A stretch of DNA of 64,000 bases from Pseudomonas bubulae. Lineage in GTDB: Bacteria > Pseudomonadota > Gammaproteobacteria > Pseudomonadales > Pseudomonadaceae. The notes beneath the pieces were generated by a model that was given only the letters and a program-made list of their open reading frames with translations, was not told the DNA's origin and did no database searches. Shown one piece after another: positions 63,706 to 64,000 of the stretch. The stretch spans positions 1,364,001 to 1,428,000 of the forward strand of contig NZ_UYJA01000001.1 of assembly GCF_900618535.1 (NCBI RefSeq), in the 5' to 3' direction. Made by a program: the position numbers and the translations under genes. Positions within the stretch are counted from its first letter, which is position 1; every line of letters begins with the position of its first letter.

Positions 63706-64000
63706 CTCTTCAACTGCGCCAATGCCCTGTTCAACAGCAGCACGTTAACCACCGGCGGCCCCACCAGCGGCCGCTCGATATGCTCCGCCACCAGCTGTTC
63801 AACAGCCTGTACCGGCAAGCTGCGAGCAGCAGCGACACGGGCTAGTTGATAGCGTATTGCCTCTGGTGGCAAGTGCGGGTCCAGCCCGCTGCCCGAGGTG
63901 GTCAGCAGCGCCAGGGGCACCGGCCCCTGGCCCGGCACGGCAAGCTGGGCGGCACTGTCCTTGACCCGTGTCGCCAGCGCCGGATTGCTCGGTGCCAGGT
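63678..64000 (-). CDS. kdpC: Potassium-transporting ATPase KdpC subunit, C-terminal part
   Basis: The window holds about 106 C-terminal codons; the gene continues beyond base 64000. '[17 protein letters not shown]' and '[20 protein letters not shown]' followed by '[11 protein letters not shown]' are diagnostic: KdpC contains TxSxSGLDPHISP-like. KdpC is the single-span chaperone-like subunit of the KdpFABC K+ pump. The last residues SPSPGGRGD come from the hairpin repeat, so the natural C-terminus has been altered. kdpA, kdpB and kdpF would lie beyond the window. Confidence 0.92.
   Translation of the reverse strand, partial: LAPSNPALATRVKDSAAQLAVPGQGPVPLALLTTSGSGLDPHLPPEAIRYQLARVAAARSLPVQAVEQLVAEHIERPLVGPPVVNVLLLNRALAQLKSPSPGGRGD

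Overview
The window reads as a continuous stretch of a Pseudomonas chromosome, probably from the fluorescens/putida side of the genus. The evidence is the gene set (OprI lipoprotein, minCDE-rluA-apeB, Prc/AlgO, CysB, LhpR-type hydroxyproline cluster, ActP/DUF485/betaine-binding block), high-GC codon use, AGGAG-type ribosome binding sites and many 'GTGGGAGCGGGCTTGCTCGCGA'-type REP palindromes between genes. Species cannot be fixed by reading alone. Gene order looks like ordinary core and semi-core chromosome. I see no prophage, transposase, integrase, CRISPR array, rRNA or tRNA.

Layout. 1-2.1 kb: acetate permease actP (5' part only), its DUF485 partner and a periplasmic betaine-type binding protein, all on minus. 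2.4-8.9 kb: a membrane GH17 glucan enzyme, a small membrane protein, an exported alpha/beta-hydrolase-like protein translationally coupled to an MlaA-family protein, then a convergent patatin gene and an LpxL-type lipid A acyltransferase. 9.0-13.6 kb: minC, minD, minE, an RluA-type pseudouridine synthase, the M18 aminopeptidase apeB and a 60-aa membrane protein. 13.7-15.9 kb: a large MscS-family channel.

15.9-22.4 kb: a GntR/UTRA regulator divergent from a six-gene organophosphorus (probably phosphonate) uptake operon: binding protein, alkaline-phosphatase-fold hydrolase, two permeases, ATPase and HAD phosphatase. Two CTAG-centred dyads in the intergenic region are likely operators. 22.5-32.4 kb: quinone oxidoreductase, Prc protease, a three-gene XRE/unknown/Sel1 operon, a non-coding patch with an inverted pair of perfect DnaA boxes, an FKBP lipoprotein, a membrane di-haem cytochrome c plus catalase-fold pair, and cysB.

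32.5-43.8 kb: universal stress protein, 5'-nucleotidase, thioredoxin-like, PilZ protein, DAHP synthase, GNAT, oprI convergent with an L,D-transpeptidase, tesA divergent from a ybbA-ybbP ABC pair, a repeat element with 57-bp inverted ends (42.7-43.3 kb), and greB. 43.9-51.4 kb: a complete trans-4-hydroxy-L-proline catabolic operon (APC permease, epimerase, deaminase, ketoglutarate-semialdehyde dehydrogenase, FAD dehydrogenase) with a divergent PAS-AraC regulator. It converts hydroxyproline to 2-oxoglutarate.

51.5-64 kb: DoxX protein, MltF-like lytic transglycosylase, TatD nuclease, a chemoreceptor, acyl-CoA thioesterase, a CHAD protein, a small lipoprotein, a RssA-type patatin, and the potassium system kdpE, kdpD and the 3' part of kdpC, with a hairpin repeat overrunning the end of kdpC.
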